Assembly: GCA_047974565.1 (NCBI GenBank)
Contig: JBKECN010000096.1
Coordinates: forward strand, 62,001-126,000
Direction: 5' to 3'
DNA from: JBDIAG01 sp047974565
Lineage (GTDB): Bacteria > Actinomycetota > Actinomycetes > Actinomycetales > CAWJMD01
Length of the DNA: 64,000 bases
Shown here: piece after piece, positions 1 through 15,714 of the stretch
How the letters are laid out: each line of letters opens with the position of its first letter
How positions within the stretch are numbered: the stretch's first letter is position 1
Notes under the pieces: model-generated
Seen by the model: only the letters and a program-made list of their open reading frames with translations
Told to the model about the DNA's origin: nothing
Database searches by the model: none
Made by a program: the position numbers and the translations under genes

Positions 1-63
1 GCGGATGTGCCTGGCACCGGGTGATGAGTCCCGTTGCAGGCGAGGTGTGCCACAGTGGCGGCC

Positions 64-492
64 ATGGCAGATGAACGACAGGTGAGCGTGACGCGGATCG
101 ACACCGGCGTCTACGAAGCCCGCAACGCGCGCGGCGGAACTCTGCGCTTCGGCAGCAAGGCCGGTGACGACTTCACACCCGTCGAACTGCTGCTGGCCGC
201 CCTGGCCGGTTGCAGCGCCGTCGACATCGACGTCGTCACCTCACGACGCGCCGAACCGACCCGGTTCGACATCGATGCCACCGGTGAGGTGATCCGTGAC
301 GAGGCGGGAAACCACCTGAAAGACCTCGCCCTCACCTTCCACCTGGGTTTTCCCGCCGGCGCCGATGGCGACCGGGCGCGGATGCTCGCTCCGGCGGCCG
401 CGCGGGCGAGTCACGACCGATCGTGCACCGTCTCGCGCACCGTCGAGCTGGGGACTCCGGTGGCCATGCAGGTGCAGGTGGACGAGACCTAG
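64..492 (+). CDS. OsmC/Ohr family peroxidase-like protein
   Basis: 142 aa. The family reduces organic hydroperoxides with two conserved cysteines; both are visible, Cys50 in LAGCSAVD and Cys121 in HDRSCTVSR. The N-terminal GGTLRFGS segment and the F-TPVELLLAALAGC helix are typical of cytoplasmic OsmC proteins. An in-frame GTG/ATG-like extension is open upstream to position 34, but the ATG at 64 gives the normal family N-terminus, so I use it. The protein precedes the large carboxylase gene by 107 bases and may not share its promoter. Family assignment is firm; the physiological substrate is unknown. Confidence 0.85.
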   Translation: MADERQVSVTRIDTGVYEARNARGGTLRFGSKAGDDFTPVELLLAALAGCSAVDIDVVTSRRAEPTRFDIDATGEVIRDEAGNHLKDLALTFHLGFPAGADGDRARMLAPAAARASHDRSCTVSRTVELGTPVAMQVQVDET

Positions 493-599
493 GCACCACG
501 CGCGCAGCAACCACGCGAGCCGTGCCGCGTGCTCCCGGTTTCGTGCACCGGGTTGACCTAGGGTGGGTCCGCACGAATCCGATCTGGAGGAGGATCACG

Positions 600-6134
<5,535 letters not shown>

Positions 6135-6304
6135 GAACCGGGTACCTCCGCAGGGGCTGCGGGGGGCGTTGTCAGTGGTGTGGTCCACCATGATTCTCAC
6201 GTCGGGTCCGTGCCCGGGCGGCCCCCGCGCACGGTTCCGCACGAGCAAGGTGGCGCGGCCCCGGAGACCACGCACCCGAACAGTCGGCAACCAAGGGAGG
6301 GCCT

Positions 6305-9300
6305 GTGGCTATTCACCTGCACCGCGGTGAACGCACCGATGCCCTCGTGCTGGCGCTGGGGCGGGAACTATTGACGGCGCCGGCGGATGTCTTCGCCCCC
6401 GACATCGTGGCCGTGCCCACCGCCGGGATCGAGCGCTGGCTGCGGCAACGGCTCTCTCATCTGCTGGGCGCCGAGGCGGGCGACGACGGAGTGTGCGCCG
6501 GGGTGATGATGCCGTCCCCCGGCGGGCTGGTGGCTGATCTGCTGGGCGAGTTGGACGGCACCGACCCGAAGGACGATCCGTGGCGTCCCGCAGCGTTGCC
6601 GATGCGAGTCCTGGAGATCGTCCAGACCCACGCAGAGCAGCCCTGGTGTGCGCACCTGGCCCGTCGCCTCGCCCGCGCCCCCGCTGATCCGGACGGGGTC
6701 CACGCGGGCACCGCCCGGGAGGCGGCCGATCAGGGTGGCCGGCACGATCCCGGTCAGCTGCCACGATCAACCCCGCCCTCGTCGCCTGCGCACCCACCCG
6801 CGGCGGCGCCGGTCGGCCCGGGTATCGGAGCCGGGGGATCCTCGGCGGGAGCGCCGCTGCTCATCGCCGGCCGGATCGCCGAGAGATTCGCCAGCTACGC
6901 CGTGCAGCGTCCGAACCTGCTGCGCCACTGGGCGCGTGGGGTGGACGACGACGGCTACGGCCACCGGCTGGGTGCCCAGCACGAATGGCAACCCCACGTG
7001 TTCCGGGCCTTGACGGCCGCGCTGGACATGCCACCGCCGGTACTTCGCGCCGACGAGGCCAGGCGCCGACTCAGCAGCGATCCTGGCGCCAGCTCGTTGC
7101 CCACCCGGATCAGTGTCTTCGGGATCACCCGCCTGCCCGAGGCCGACCTGGAGTTGCTCGTCGCGCTCGCCGAACACCGGCAGGTGCATCTGTGGTTGCC
7201 ACATCCCAGCGACGTGCTCTGGCGGCGGCTGGCGACCACCCGACATGTGGCCGACACCAGGGCCAGTGAGGTGAGCGGGCGGGACGTGGCCAACCCACTG
7301 CTGCGCAGCCTGGGGCGGGACAGCCGGGAGTTGCAGATCCGACTCTCGAATCTGCCGCCGTCGGCGCTCGGGTCGGACACCTTCCACCCGTTACCTGGCC
7401 CGCCCGCGGTGGAACCCTCCGCGGACCCGGCGCCGTCCACCACCCTGCTGGCGGCTGTGCAGGGCGCGTTGCGCGACGATCTACCCCCTGCGCAGGACCT
7501 GTCCCGGCGCAGCATCGTGCGGGCCGACGACCGCACCCTCCAGGTGCACTCCTGCCACGGGCGGGCGCGACAGGTGGAGGTGCTTCGCGAGATCCTGTTG
7601 GGTCTGCTTGCCGACGACCCCTCCCTCCAGCCGCGGGACCTACTGGTGATGTGCCCGGACGTGGAGAGCTTCGCCCCCCTCATCCTGGCCGCCTTCGGGG
7701 CCGAGCGCTCAGCGGCCGATCCGGGGGGCGGCGGTCATCGGGAGCCCGGCGAGCACCCAGCCCAGCGCCTTCGGGTACGGCTCGCCGACCGGTCACTGCG
7801 CCAGACGAACTCGCTGCTGGACGTGGTGTCCCGGTTGCTGGCCATGGCCGACGCCCAGGTCACCTCGGCCGATGTGCTCGATCTCGCGGCCTTGGCGTGC
7901 GTGCGCAAGCGTTTCGGCCTGGACGACGACGACCTCGAGCAACTCCGAGACTGGGTGCAACGCAGCAACATCCGCTGGGGGCTGACCCGGGCCGACCGTG
8001 CCCCGTACGGACTCGAAGGAGTCGCGGAGAACACGTGGCACCACGGGACCGACCAGTGGCTGCACGGCGTGACGATGAACCCCGGCGACCAACCCGCGGA
8101 CCTGGGTGGCTGGCCCCTGGCGGGTATCGAGTCCACTCACGTGGCCCTGGTGGGGCGGGCGGTCGAGCTCGTGCACCGACTCGCTCGCACCCTGCGTGCG
8201 CTGGCGGCGGTGGACACGGTCACTGGTGCGGTGGCTGCCCTGACCACCGGCTTGGACACCCTCACCAGCACCGACCGGACCACCGACTGGCAGCGGGTGC
8301 AGGCCGACCGGCTGCTCGCGGATCTCGAGGCCGGCGCGGCCGGCACGAGTACCGCGGTCACGGTGGCAGACATCCGCGCCTACCTGGCCGACAGTCTGGC
8401 CGGACGTCCCACCCCGACATCGTTCCGGACCGGTGACCTGACCGTCTGCTCCCTGGTGCCGATGCGTTCGGTGCCACACCGCGCGGTGATCGTGCTCGGC
8501 GCCGATGATGCGGATCTGCCCCGCAGCCAGCAGGTCGACGGCGACGATGTCCTGGCCGTTCGGTCCCGGGTTGGTGAACGCGACCAGGCTGGTGAGGACC
8601 GGCAACTGCTGCTGGACGCCGTGCTGGCCGCCCAGGAATCCCTGGTGTTCCTGTATTCCGGCGCGGACGAACGCACCGGTTCGGCGTTGCCGCCGGCCGT
8701 ACCACTGGGAGAGATCCTGGACGACCTGCAAGGCCGGGTGATGACCAGCCAGGGCGTGGGTGGCGGCGACCTGGCCAGGCACACCCACCCGCCACAGGCC
8801 TTTGATCCACAGAACTTCCGCCGTGGCGCCGTCCCTGGGTCCTTCGACCGGGCCAGCGCCGCCGGGGCCGGCTCCTGGCTGAGCCCCCGGGTCGGTGAGC
8901 CGCCCTTCCTCGATCCCGGCTCGCTGCTGCGCCTGCCCGAGGCCACGCCGGCGGGGGAGACCATCGAGCTCGACGAGTTGGTGCGTTTCTACGAGCATCC
9001 GGTTCGGTACATCGCTCGCGCGGTGCTCGGCCTGTCGCTGGCCGACTTCTCCACCGAGTTGGAGACCGAACTGCCGCTCGAACTCGATGGGCTGCATCGG
9101 TGGGCGGTCGGAGACCGGATCCTCACCGCCGCGCTCAATGGTGCGGACGCGGACCAAGCTCGCGCCGGTGAACGGCGCCGAGGCACCCTGCCACCCGGCA
9201 GGCTCGGGGAGGAGGTGGCCGACCAAGCGTGCACGGCGGTCGCGCGGATCATGTCCGCAGCCCATCCCTATCTCGCAGAGCCGGTGGGCGTGGTCGATGC

Positions 9301-9874
9301 CTCGGTGCACCTCGACGGTGCCTGGCTGCGGGGCGCCGTGGCGATGCGGGGTAACACGCTGACCACCATCACCTACTCAGGACTCAAGGCCCGGACCCGA
9401 ATCGCCAGCTGGATCCGGTTGCTGGCGGCCACCGCAGCCGGCGCAGCCCCGGCACCGCGCGCCGTCGTGATCGCCGGACGCCGTGCCCAGACCTTCCGGC
9501 TCAGGGCACCCGAGCCCGGGCCCGCGCACCGGCTGCTCAGCGAGTTGGTGCGCGGCTACCGGATCGGGCGCTGCGAGGTATTGCCGCTGCCGGTGGAGTC
9601 CGCGCTGCGGTTTGCCCAAGCCTGGCGCAGCAACGACCAACGACACCCCGGCTACTACATCAACCAGGTGGCGCGGGTGTGGTCCCACGACCGCTTCGCC
9701 GAGAACCAGGACGAATACCACCGTCTGCTGCTGCCGATCTCAGCCGAGGAACTGTTCGAACGGGAGAGCCTGCTGGAACCGCAATGGCCCCCCGGGCCCG
9801 ACCGACTGTCCTGGTTCGCCCGGCTTGCCCTGACCACCTTCGGTTCCCTCCTGGAGTTCGAGGCCCGCCCATGA
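6305..9874 (+). CDS. recC: exodeoxyribonuclease V gamma subunit RecC
   Basis: 1189 aa, GTG start with AGGGAGG about 10 bases upstream. RecC is the Chi-recognising, inactive-helicase subunit of the RecBCD helicase-nuclease that processes double-strand breaks. The N-terminus (IHLHRGERTDALVLALG, then VAVPTAGIERWLRQRLS) and the C-terminal LLLPISAEELFERESL stretch fit the family. It is the first gene of recC-recB-recD; its TGA overlaps the recB ATG. The length is near the usual 1100-1200 aa. A proline/glycine-rich low-complexity insert around residues 140-180 is probably a species-specific loop. Confidence 0.93.
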   Translation: MAIHLHRGERTDALVLALGRELLTAPADVFAPDIVAVPTAGIERWLRQRLSHLLGAEAGDDGVCAGVMMPSPGGLVADLLGELDGTDPKDDPWRPAALPMRVLEIVQTHAEQPWCAHLARRLARAPADPDGVHAGTAREAADQGGRHDPGQLPRSTPPSSPAHPPAAAPVGPGIGAGGSSAGAPLLIAGRIAERFASYAVQRPNLLRHWARGVDDDGYGHRLGAQHEWQPHVFRALTAALDMPPPVLRADEARRRLSSDPGASSLPTRISVFGITRLPEADLELLVALAEHRQVHLWLPHPSDVLWRRLATTRHVADTRASEVSGRDVANPLLRSLGRDSRELQIRLSNLPPSALGSDTFHPLPGPPAVEPSADPAPSTTLLAAVQGALRDDLPPAQDLSRRSIVRADDRTLQVHSCHGRARQVEVLREILLGLLADDPSLQPRDLLVMCPDVESFAPLILAAFGAERSAADPGGGGHREPGEHPAQRLRVRLADRSLRQTNSLLDVVSRLLAMADAQVTSADVLDLAALACVRKRFGLDDDDLEQLRDWVQRSNIRWGLTRADRAPYGLEGVAENTWHHGTDQWLHGVTMNPGDQPADLGGWPLAGIESTHVALVGRAVELVHRLARTLRALAAVDTVTGAVAALTTGLDTLTSTDRTTDWQRVQADRLLADLEAGAAGTSTAVTVADIRAYLADSLAGRPTPTSFRTGDLTVCSLVPMRSVPHRAVIVLGADDADLPRSQQVDGDDVLAVRSRVGERDQAGEDRQLLLDAVLAAQESLVFLYSGADERTGSALPPAVPLGEILDDLQGRVMTSQGVGGGDLARHTHPPQAFDPQNFRRGAVPGSFDRASAAGAGSWLSPRVGEPPFLDPGSLLRLPEATPAGETIELDELVRFYEHPVRYIARAVLGLSLADFSTELETELPLELDGLHRWAVGDRILTAALNGADADQARAGERRRGTLPPGRLGEEVADQACTAVARIMSAAHPYLAEPVGVVDASVHLDGAWLRGAVAMRGNTLTTITYSGLKARTRIASWIRLLAATAAGAAPAPRAVVIAGRRAQTFRLRAPEPGPAHRLLSELVRGYRIGRCEVLPLPVESALRFAQAWRSNDQRHPGYYINQVARVWSHDRFAENQDEYHRLLLPISAEELFERESLLEPQWPPGPDRLSWFARLALTTFGSLLEFEARP

Positions 9875-12800
9875 CGGTTCCCGTCCCACCGATCACGTCC
9901 CTGGGTGAGACCGCGCCCGCCGAGCCCTTCTCGCTGGACCGCCCGATCCCCGAGGGCACCACGGTGCTGGAGGCGAGTGCCGGCACCGGCAAGACCTGGA
10001 CGATCGCCGCGGTCACCACCTGGCTGCTCGCGCAGGGGCAGGCCACGCTGGACGATCTGCTGCTGGTCACCTTCGGGCGGGCCGCCACCAAGGAGTTGCG
10101 AGACCGGGTCCGGGGCCAACTCGTGTCGGCGCACGCGTGGCTCAGTGGCCACCCCGCGCCCCCGCACGACGCCGTGGCCACGGCACTGGCCACACCAGAC
10201 CCGCACGAGCGCGCCCTGCGCCGCGAGCGACTGGGGGACGCCCTGGCCGGTTTCGACGCGGCCACCATCGCGACCACGCACACCTTTTGCGCGCGCATGC
10301 TCACCGGCCTGGGCCTGCTCAGCGCGCACGACCCGGCAGCCGAGATCGCCGACGACTTGACCGATCTAACCCGCCAGGCCTGGCAGGAGACCTATCTGGC
10401 CCGGTACGCAGGCGGAGACCACGGTCCGCTCACACCAGGCCAGGCCCGCGAGATCGCTGCGGCGGTGGCAGACCGGTCGCAGGCACGGCTGGAGCCGCGC
10501 AACCCGACCCGGGTCGAAGACGTCCAACGCCTGGCCTACGCCCGAGACGTTCTGCACAGCCTGGCCGCACGCACCCGCCGAGCGGGACTGCTCAGCTTCG
10601 ACGACCTGCAGACCGAACTGCTGGCCGCCGTGCAGGATCCATCCACCGGGGCGGTCGCCCGCTCGCTGCTGCGCGAGCGGTACCGAGTGGTGATGGTCGA
10701 CGAGTTCCAGGACACCGACGAGGTGCAGTGGGAGATCCTGCGCTTGGCCTTCCACGGGCACGTCCGCCTGGTCCTCATCGGAGACCCGAAGCAGGCGATC
10801 TACGCGTTCCGGGGTGGTGATGTGCAGACCTACCTGCGCGCAGTGGGCTCTGCGGACACCCGGTACACCCTGCGCCAGAATCACCGGTCCGACGAGAGCC
10901 TCGTGCGTGCCCTGGCACACCTGCTGGGAGACCTCCCCCTCGGCGATCCCCGGATCCGCCCGTACCCGGTGACCGCGATCCGCCAGGGGAGCCGACTTTC
11001 CGGAGCCGGGGCCCCGGTGCGGATCCGTCGACTCCCCAAGGACGCCGGGCAGGCCGCTGCCAACGGTCGGCTCACCATTGCCGGTGTGCGGACGCTGGTG
11101 GCGCGGGACCTGGCCCGGGACGTCGCGCACACGCTGGCTCACGCACGCCTGGCCGACGGCCAAGGCGGTACCCGTGCGGTGGTTGCCGCCGACATCGCGG
11201 TACTCGTGGCCACGAACCGGGCGGCCCCGATGCTGCGCGAGGCCCTGCACGCCGCGGGCGTGCCCGCTGTCGTCCTCGGCGCCAGCAGTGTCTTCGACAC
11301 GCCCGCCGCCCTGGACTGGCGACGTCTGCTGGAGGCGATCGAGTCCCCGCACCTGTTGTCCGCCGCCCGCTCGGCCGCGATCACGGACTTCTTCGGCTGG
11401 GACGCCACCAGGCTCGCCGCCGCGGACGACACGGCACTCGATGCGCTCATGGTCCGGATCGGCGAGCTTGCGGACCTGCTGCGCACCCGCGGTGTGGCAG
11501 CAGTCACCGAATCCCTCTGCGCGCACAACGATCTGGCCCAGCGACTGCTTGCCAGACCAGGAGGAGAGCGGCGATACACCGACCTGCGGCACATCGGCGA
11601 GTGCTTGCACGATGAAGCCAGGCGCAGCGGTCTGGGAGTCAGTGGTCTGCTGGTGTGGCTGCGCGAACGCATCGCCCACTCGGCCACCGACCAGGCCGTC
11701 GAACGCAGCCGTCGGCTGGTGGACGACGCCGCCGCCGTGCACATCGTCACCGTCCACAAGGCCAAGGGCCTGGAGTACCCGATCGTCTACCTTCCCTCGC
11801 TCGCCGACCGTCACGTTGGCCGGGACCCCTTCCCGCTGGAGTACCACGACGACTCCGACCAGCCGGTGATCAACCTCAGCGAATCACCCGAGCCCGACGA
11901 CCGGGCCCGGCACCAGCGTGAGGAGTCGGGGGAGGACCTACGCAAGCTCTACGTCTCGCTGACCCGCGCCGCCTCCCAGGTCGTCACCTGGTGGTACCCG
12001 GCCACGACCACCCAGGCCTCGGCGCTGCACCGGCTGCTGTTCGCCAGCCCCGACCTGGCTGGGGTGCTTCCCCCCTACGCGGACATCCCCGACGATCCAC
12101 AGGTGCAGGCCAGACTCGACCAGCTGAGCCGGGACTCCGACGGCCTCGTCGCCGCCGAGGTCGTGACCCCCGCGGACGTGACCGTTCCGGGTGGGCTGCC
12201 CGATCCTCATTCCCCCGCCGCGGCACCCCGTCCGGATGATCTGGAGGTCCGCTCGTTCAGCCGTGGCCTGGACACCGCGTGGCGCCGCACCTCGTACACC
12301 GGGCTGACATCCGCCGCGCACGAGCCCGCCCCAACCAGCGAACCGGACGTGGACCTGGTCTCCGACGAACCCGAAGACCCCACCTCGCTCGTGCTCGGCG
12401 ACCCGGAATCCGGTGCATCCCAGGCCGCTACCGACGAGTCCGACCAGGCTCGGGCAATGACCTCGCCGTTGGCCGCTCTGCCGGGCGGAGCCGCCTTCGG
12501 CACCATCGTCCACGAGGTGCTCGAGCACACCGACCCGACCGCCGCCGACCTGGCGGGCGAGCTCGCTCGACGGTGCCGGCAGGTGCTGCTGCGGCACCCG
12601 CACGCGGTCCATCCGCTAACCCTGGCGAGCGCTCTCGAACCAAGTCTGCGCACCCCTTTGTCTGCGGACGGGGCCAGCGCCGACGCGGACCCCTTCGCGC
12701 GCATCACCCTGGCCGATACCCCGGTCAGCAATCGACTCACCGAGGTTCCCTTCGAGCTTCCGCTGGCCGGGGGCGATCACCCCCGCGAGGTCGCGGCCAC

Positions 12801-13326
12801 GCTCGCAGATCTCGCCGAACTCCTGGCCGAGCACCTGGATCCCGGGCATCCGCTGGCGGCCTACCCACAGCGGCTACGCGCGATCGAGGCCGATGCCACG
12901 GTGTTGCGCGGATACCTGACCGGCAGCATCGACGCGGTGCTGCGTGTCGACCCGGACGGCGACGAACCCCGTTACCTGGTCGTGGACTACAAGACCAACC
13001 GGTTGGCAGCCGCCGAGCCTGGGAAACTGACCGCCTACGACTATCGGGCCGATGCGATGGCCACAGCGATGATGTCGTCTCACTATCCGCTGCAGGCTCT
13101 GCTCTATTCCGTTGCGCTACATAGATTTCTGCGCTGGCGGCATCCGGGGTACGACCCCTCGCGGCAACTGGCAGGCACCGCCTACCTCTTCCTGCGAGGC
13201 ATGTGCGGGCCCCAGACCCCCACCTTGCAGGGCCAACGGTGCGGTGTGTTCCGATGGCAACCGGGTGCCGAACTCGTCTCGGCCGCCAGCAGCCTGCTGG
13301 CCGCCACATCGGGGCCGCAGCGATGA
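9871..13326 (+). CDS. recB: exodeoxyribonuclease V beta subunit RecB (helicase-nuclease)
   Basis: 1151 aa from the ATG at 9871, which overlaps the recC stop as ATGA; the longer open frame is an upstream extension inside recC. UvrD/Rep-type superfamily 1 helicase: Walker A ASAGTGKTW near residue 36, Walker B VDEFQDTDEVQ near 276, GDPKQAIYAFRGGD, and HKAKGLEYPIVY in the second helicase core. The C-terminal PD-(D/E)XK nuclease shows VVDYKTNRL near residue 1037. It provides the 3'-5' motor and the only nuclease site of RecBCD. A disordered linker (about 800-870) separates helicase and nuclease. Translationally coupled to recC and recD. Confidence 0.95.
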   Translation: MTVPVPPITSLGETAPAEPFSLDRPIPEGTTVLEASAGTGKTWTIAAVTTWLLAQGQATLDDLLLVTFGRAATKELRDRVRGQLVSAHAWLSGHPAPPHDAVATALATPDPHERALRRERLGDALAGFDAATIATTHTFCARMLTGLGLLSAHDPAAEIADDLTDLTRQAWQETYLARYAGGDHGPLTPGQAREIAAAVADRSQARLEPRNPTRVEDVQRLAYARDVLHSLAARTRRAGLLSFDDLQTELLAAVQDPSTGAVARSLLRERYRVVMVDEFQDTDEVQWEILRLAFHGHVRLVLIGDPKQAIYAFRGGDVQTYLRAVGSADTRYTLRQNHRSDESLVRALAHLLGDLPLGDPRIRPYPVTAIRQGSRLSGAGAPVRIRRLPKDAGQAAANGRLTIAGVRTLVARDLARDVAHTLAHARLADGQGGTRAVVAADIAVLVATNRAAPMLREALHAAGVPAVVLGASSVFDTPAALDWRRLLEAIESPHLLSAARSAAITDFFGWDATRLAAADDTALDALMVRIGELADLLRTRGVAAVTESLCAHNDLAQRLLARPGGERRYTDLRHIGECLHDEARRSGLGVSGLLVWLRERIAHSATDQAVERSRRLVDDAAAVHIVTVHKAKGLEYPIVYLPSLADRHVGRDPFPLEYHDDSDQPVINLSESPEPDDRARHQREESGEDLRKLYVSLTRAASQVVTWWYPATTTQASALHRLLFASPDLAGVLPPYADIPDDPQVQARLDQLSRDSDGLVAAEVVTPADVTVPGGLPDPHSPAAAPRPDDLEVRSFSRGLDTAWRRTSYTGLTSAAHEPAPTSEPDVDLVSDEPEDPTSLVLGDPESGASQAATDESDQARAMTSPLAALPGGAAFGTIVHEVLEHTDPTAADLAGELARRCRQVLLRHPHAVHPLTLASALEPSLRTPLSADGASADADPFARITLADTPVSNRLTEVPFELPLAGGDHPREVAATLADLAELLAEHLDPGHPLAAYPQRLRAIEADATVLRGYLTGSIDAVLRVDPDGDEPRYLVVDYKTNRLAAAEPGKLTAYDYRADAMATAMMSSHYPLQALLYSVALHRFLRWRHPGYDPSRQLAGTAYLFLRGMCGPQTPTLQGQRCGVFRWQPGAELVSAASSLLAATSGPQR

Positions 13327-15479
13327 GCGGCCCGGCGGGTGCACCCGCGCACGACCCGGCCACCACCCAGTCTGGATGGTCGGGGTGGTCGAGCGTGGAC
13401 TCGGACTTCCTGGCCGCCCCCGAAGACCCATTCGATCCCACCCTGGCCCTGGGCGCGGATGGGCTGCTGGCCCGGTTCAACGAGGCCGGGGTGCTCGAAT
13501 CAGCCGACGTTCACGTGGCCACCCGGCTGGCCGGGCTCGTCGCCGAGCGCCGGGATTCGGTGAAACTCGCACTCGCATTGACGGTTCGGGCTCTGCGCCA
13601 AGGCTCGGTATGCCTGGACGTCTCCGCCGTGCAGGCACAGCTGAGCGGTGCCGATCAGGTACGCGCCCTGGCCTGGCCAGACCCGACCAGCTGGCTGGAG
13701 GACCTGGCGACGAGCCCGGCGATCAGTCTGGACGACTCTCGAGCCCGGCCGGGCCGGCTGGTGGGGACGCTGTTGTACCTCGACAAGTACCACCGGCAGG
13801 AGCGGCGGCTCGCGGAGAGTCTGGACGACCGGCTGGTCTCACAGGTGACGGTGGACGAGTCGGTTCTGGCCACGTGCCTTGATGAGCTCTTCGCCGGCGG
13901 AGCCCACACCGAACGCCAGCGACTGGCCGCCACGGTGGCCACAGCGAGCCGGATGTGCGTGCTCGTGGGCGGGCCGGGGACCGGTAAGACCACCACGGTG
14001 GCAAGGGTTCTGGCGGTGCTGGCAGCCCAACCGGGCCGGAGCCCGCGGGTGGCCCTGTCTGCGCCCACCGGCAAAGCGGCGGCCCGTTTGGCCGAGGCCG
14101 TCGGGGCGGAATTCGACGTGGGAAGCATCGACTCGCAGGTCCGGCACCGGCTTGGTGGCTTACGTCCGATGACCCTGCATCGGCTGCTCGGGTACCGCCC
14201 TGGGACGGGCACCTTCGTCCACGGCATGAACAATCCGGTGCCCTATGACGTGGTGGTGGTCGATGAGACCTCCATGGTTTCCCTGTCGCTCATGTCGGCA
14301 CTGTTGGAAGCGCTTTCACCGAACACGCGGCTCATCCTGGTCGGCGACCCGGACCAGTTGGCCTCCGTCGAGGCAGGCGCGGTGCTGGCCGACCTGGTGG
14401 TCCGTGCGGGTCGGCTTGCCCGCGAGCCCGTCGGTCTCGTGCGTCGGGCCGCCACGCAGCTCGTCGAGGGTCTCGACGAGGGGGACCAGGCCCGGCTCGG
14501 TGGCAATGTGGTGCGGCTGACGCACCGGTTCCGGTTCACGTCCGGCATCGCCGAACTGGCCGACGCGATCGTCGCCGGGGACGGGGAACTCGCCCTCGAC
14601 CTGCTGCGCGGCAGCCGGGACGATCTGGAGTTCATCGACCTCGAGCAGGACCCTGGCGAGCACGGCTCCGGTCGCACGATCGACCCAGCATCCGGTGCCC
14701 AGCCTGCCGACTCCAGCGGGCAGTCGCGTCCGGGCCTGGTCCCGCCGGACGGCGAGCAGGGCGACGCTCCGGGCGGCAGCCTGGCGACGGCACCCGGGCA
14801 GCCTGATCACCGGACGGGGGCGACAGCCGTCGAGGAGGCTTCTCTGCGACTGTGGCAGTCGCTTCGCGGCGATCGGCTCGGCGGGCTGCGCGCCGATGCC
14901 GTGGCCACCGCGCGCAGGGTGCATTCACTCGCGGCGGACGGCCGGGCCCAGGCGGCCGTGGAGGCTTTGGCCGGGCATCAGGTGCTGTGTGCCCACCGTC
15001 ACGGTGCCTTCGGCGCCAGCACGTGGACCGAGGTGATCGAACGCTGGACCGCGGCCGAACTGCCGGACTACGCCCGAGGTGGCCGGTGGTATCTCGGCCG
15101 GCCAGTGCTGGTACGCACCAACAGTCCGGACCTCGGCGTCTTCAACGGTGATGTCGGGGTGGTCATCGCCGCGGCGGCGGGCATCAGGGTCGCCTTCACC
15201 GGCGTCGGCCAGCCATTGCTGATCAGCCCGGCCCGGCTCAGCGCCGTGGAGACCGTTCACGCCATGACCATCCACAAGAGCCAGGGCAGTCAGTACGACC
15301 AGGTCAGCGTGGTGCTACCGCCGCCTGAGTCGCTGCTGCTGACCCGAGAACTCCTGTACACCGCGGTCACCCGCGCCCGCGCCCGGGTCCGGGTGGTCGG
15401 CACCGCCGGGGCGGTGCTGGCCGCCGTCCGCCGACCGGTGGCCCGGGCGTCCGGGCTCTCGGGTGCCTCCTCAGCGTGA
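13323..15479 (+). CDS. recD: exodeoxyribonuclease V alpha subunit RecD
   Basis: 718 aa from the ATG at 13323, overlapping the recB TGA. 5'-3' superfamily 1B helicase subunit of RecBCD. Walker A GGPGTGKTTTVARVL near residue 215, Walker B VVDETSMVSLSLM near 315, GDPDQLASVEAGAVL, and the C-terminal UvrD_C_2 motif MTIHKSQGSQYDQV near 650. About 70 residues of low-complexity sequence (roughly 440-510) interrupt the motor core and look like a lineage-specific insertion. Last gene of the recCBD operon; no clear terminator follows within the next 100 bases. Confidence 0.95.
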   Translation: MSGPAGAPAHDPATTQSGWSGWSSVDSDFLAAPEDPFDPTLALGADGLLARFNEAGVLESADVHVATRLAGLVAERRDSVKLALALTVRALRQGSVCLDVSAVQAQLSGADQVRALAWPDPTSWLEDLATSPAISLDDSRARPGRLVGTLLYLDKYHRQERRLAESLDDRLVSQVTVDESVLATCLDELFAGGAHTERQRLAATVATASRMCVLVGGPGTGKTTTVARVLAVLAAQPGRSPRVALSAPTGKAAARLAEAVGAEFDVGSIDSQVRHRLGGLRPMTLHRLLGYRPGTGTFVHGMNNPVPYDVVVVDETSMVSLSLMSALLEALSPNTRLILVGDPDQLASVEAGAVLADLVVRAGRLAREPVGLVRRAATQLVEGLDEGDQARLGGNVVRLTHRFRFTSGIAELADAIVAGDGELALDLLRGSRDDLEFIDLEQDPGEHGSGRTIDPASGAQPADSSGQSRPGLVPPDGEQGDAPGGSLATAPGQPDHRTGATAVEEASLRLWQSLRGDRLGGLRADAVATARRVHSLAADGRAQAAVEALAGHQVLCAHRHGAFGASTWTEVIERWTAAELPDYARGGRWYLGRPVLVRTNSPDLGVFNGDVGVVIAAAAGIRVAFTGVGQPLLISPARLSAVETVHAMTIHKSQGSQYDQVSVVLPPPESLLLTRELLYTAVTRARARVRVVGTAGAVLAAVRRPVARASGLSGASSA

Positions 15480-15714
15480 GGACCCCGGGATCGGGAGCCG
15501 AGTACGGAGGCTGTCGCCCGGCCCGCACGGAACGCGTCCGCGGCACACCCTCGGGCAGCGGGCCACGTGTGGTCCGGAGCGGGCGCCGAGCGGCGATGTG
15601 GCGCGAGTAACTGCGCCACCTGGAGGCACCGGCCGGCGCTGCGCTCAAGCGTTGCCGACCCGGCTCCGATGACAGCCTCACGTGATCTTCTCGTGACCTA
15701 GAAGGACGACCTCC